64,000 nt of DNA from positions 1 to 64,000 of the forward strand of contig JAJRRU010000006.1 of the NCBI GenBank assembly GCA_024279135.1, read 5' to 3'. Below the pieces are notes generated by a model, which worked only from the letters and a program-made list of their open reading frames with translations, made no database searches and was not told the origin of the DNA. The translations under genes were made by a program, and so were the position numbers. Source of the stretch: Alphaproteobacteria bacterium (GTDB lineage Bacteria; Pseudomonadota; Alphaproteobacteria; Rhodospirillales; Casp-alpha2). Below are positions 63,252 to 64,000 of the stretch, piece after piece. How positions within the stretch are numbered: the stretch's first letter is position 1; each line of letters begins with the position of its first letter.

Positions 63252-63986
63252 ATGTTTTCCAGAATTAGATTTCTTCCGATTATGATATTCTCAACAGTCC
63301 TGTTGCTGAGCGTCAAGGTTTCCGACATCTGGAATGGTGTGGAAGGCTATGTTGATGTGGCTTCGGCTGTGGCTCAAACGGTTGGTGGGGAGCAACCGCT
63401 GCCCCTGACCCCGACCGGCACCGATCAGACCGGGCTGGACCCTGATGGTGTTGCGCCTTTGTCCGAAGAAGACGTATTTGACAGCGAATTATTCCTGCTT
63501 GAGGATGATATTTCAGAGCAGGCCGCAGAGAAGATGATCGCCGATGACCCCACGTTGCTCTCGCAAACTGAAATTGAATTACTCCAGCGTCTCGCCGCAC
63601 GCCGTATTGAACTGGAATCCCGGGCCAGTGAACTGGACCAACGGGAAGTTCTGCTGCTCGCGGCTGAGGAACGAATTAATAATAAAATCAATCAATTAAA
63701 GATATTCCAGGAATCGATTGACGATCTAGTTGTGAAATATGATGAACAACAAGAACGCAAGATGCAGAGCCTGGTAAAAATTTATGAAAACATGAAACCC
63801 AAGGACGCAGCCCGAATATTCGAAGAGCTGGATATGGTGACCTTGTTAACAGTTGCCGAGCGAATGAAAGAGCGTAAACTTTCAGATATCATGGCGAAAA
63901 TGACGCCAAATAAAGCCCGTGACGTTACTGTAGAATTGTCTCAATTACGTGATCTGCCTGAAGTTGACAATGCTAGTGGTGGGTGA
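63252..63986 (+). CDS. motE: MotE-like flagellar protein
   Basis: A 244-residue protein with an N-terminal signal-anchor (RFLPIMIFSTVLLLSVKVSD), a Pro/Asp-rich periplasmic stretch, a long coiled coil (about 110-175) and a C-terminal MgtE-N-like domain: MKPKDAARIFEELDMVTLLT and MAKMTPNKARDVTVEL. MotE-type proteins help fold or stabilise MotC in rhizobia and occur after fliM in alphaproteobacteria. The stop is two bases before an ATG at 63988. Confidence 0.85.
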   Translation: MFSRIRFLPIMIFSTVLLLSVKVSDIWNGVEGYVDVASAVAQTVGGEQPLPLTPTGTDQTGLDPDGVAPLSEEDVFDSELFLLEDDISEQAAEKMIADDPTLLSQTEIELLQRLAARRIELESRASELDQREVLLLAAEERINNKINQLKIFQESIDDLVVKYDEQQERKMQSLVKIYENMKPKDAARIFEELDMVTLLTVAERMKERKLSDIMAKMTPNKARDVTVELSQLRDLPEVDNASGG

Positions 63987-63987
63987 G

Positions 63988-64000
63988 ATGAATTTTTTGT
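63988..64000 (+). CDS. Possible first codons of the next gene
   Basis: An ATG one base after the motE stop, with GGTGGGTGAG upstream, opens a frame to the window edge. Only four codons are visible, so no identity can be given. Confidence 0.3.

Overview
The window looks like the chromosome of a motile alphaproteobacterium, probably a marine Rhodospirillales-type lineage. This is inferred from gene content only: the alphaproteobacterial regulators FlbT, FlaF, FliX and SciP, a DksA with most zinc-finger cysteines lost, the order fliX-dksA-flgH-flgA-flgG-flgF and fliL-fliM-(DUF6468-like)-motE, and an alphaproteobacterial FliM. I see no tRNA, rRNA, insertion sequence, CRISPR array or replication origin.

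Layout. (1) 1-8669, minus strand: fliK-flgD-flgE, a strong terminator, then sciP-fliF-fliG (fliG runs off the left edge). (2) 8910-9374: flbT. (3) About 9469-36519: a 27 kb surface-modification island. It holds two free sulfotransferases, a SAM methyltransferase and a methyltransferase-like pseudogene, three FkbM methyltransferases (two fused to TPRs), a DUF115-like transferase, a Kdo-transferase (WaaA) homologue, a five-gene operon that looks like a pathway to a CMP-activated 3-deoxy-2-ulosonic acid, three tandem TPR/glycosyltransferase paralogues, a GT8-like glycosyltransferase, a very large TPR-OGT-sulfotransferase fusion, and GDP-mannose genes (gmd, manC). (4) 36718-42424: flagellin, a divergent TPR-OGT gene, an unknown 294-residue protein and flaF. 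(5) 42585-51395, minus strand: flgL, flgK, flgN, flgJ, flgI and a second flgE-like gene. (6) 51591-55536: an iron(III) ABC operon with Fur-box-like sites. (7) 55818-63986: fliX, dksA, flgH-flgA-flgG-flgF (minus), then fliL-fliM-DUF6468-motE (plus).

How the genes may work together. The flagellin (587 residues) carries about 310 residues of an almost uncharged Ser/Ala/Val hexapeptide repeat between its conserved ends. The repeat matches the left-handed beta-helix consensus and is about one quarter serine. It lies next to a dedicated OGT-like gene and close to an OGT fused to a sulfotransferase. The simplest model, which is inference, is a filament with a serine-rich beta-solenoid decorated by O-glycans that are then extended (GT9-like, GT8-like, WaaA-like and DUF115-like enzymes), O-methylated (FkbM enzymes) and sulfated. 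The hook (FlgE, FlgE2) and hook-filament junction (FlgL) proteins have also gained repeated beta-modules, so the whole external appendage is enlarged.
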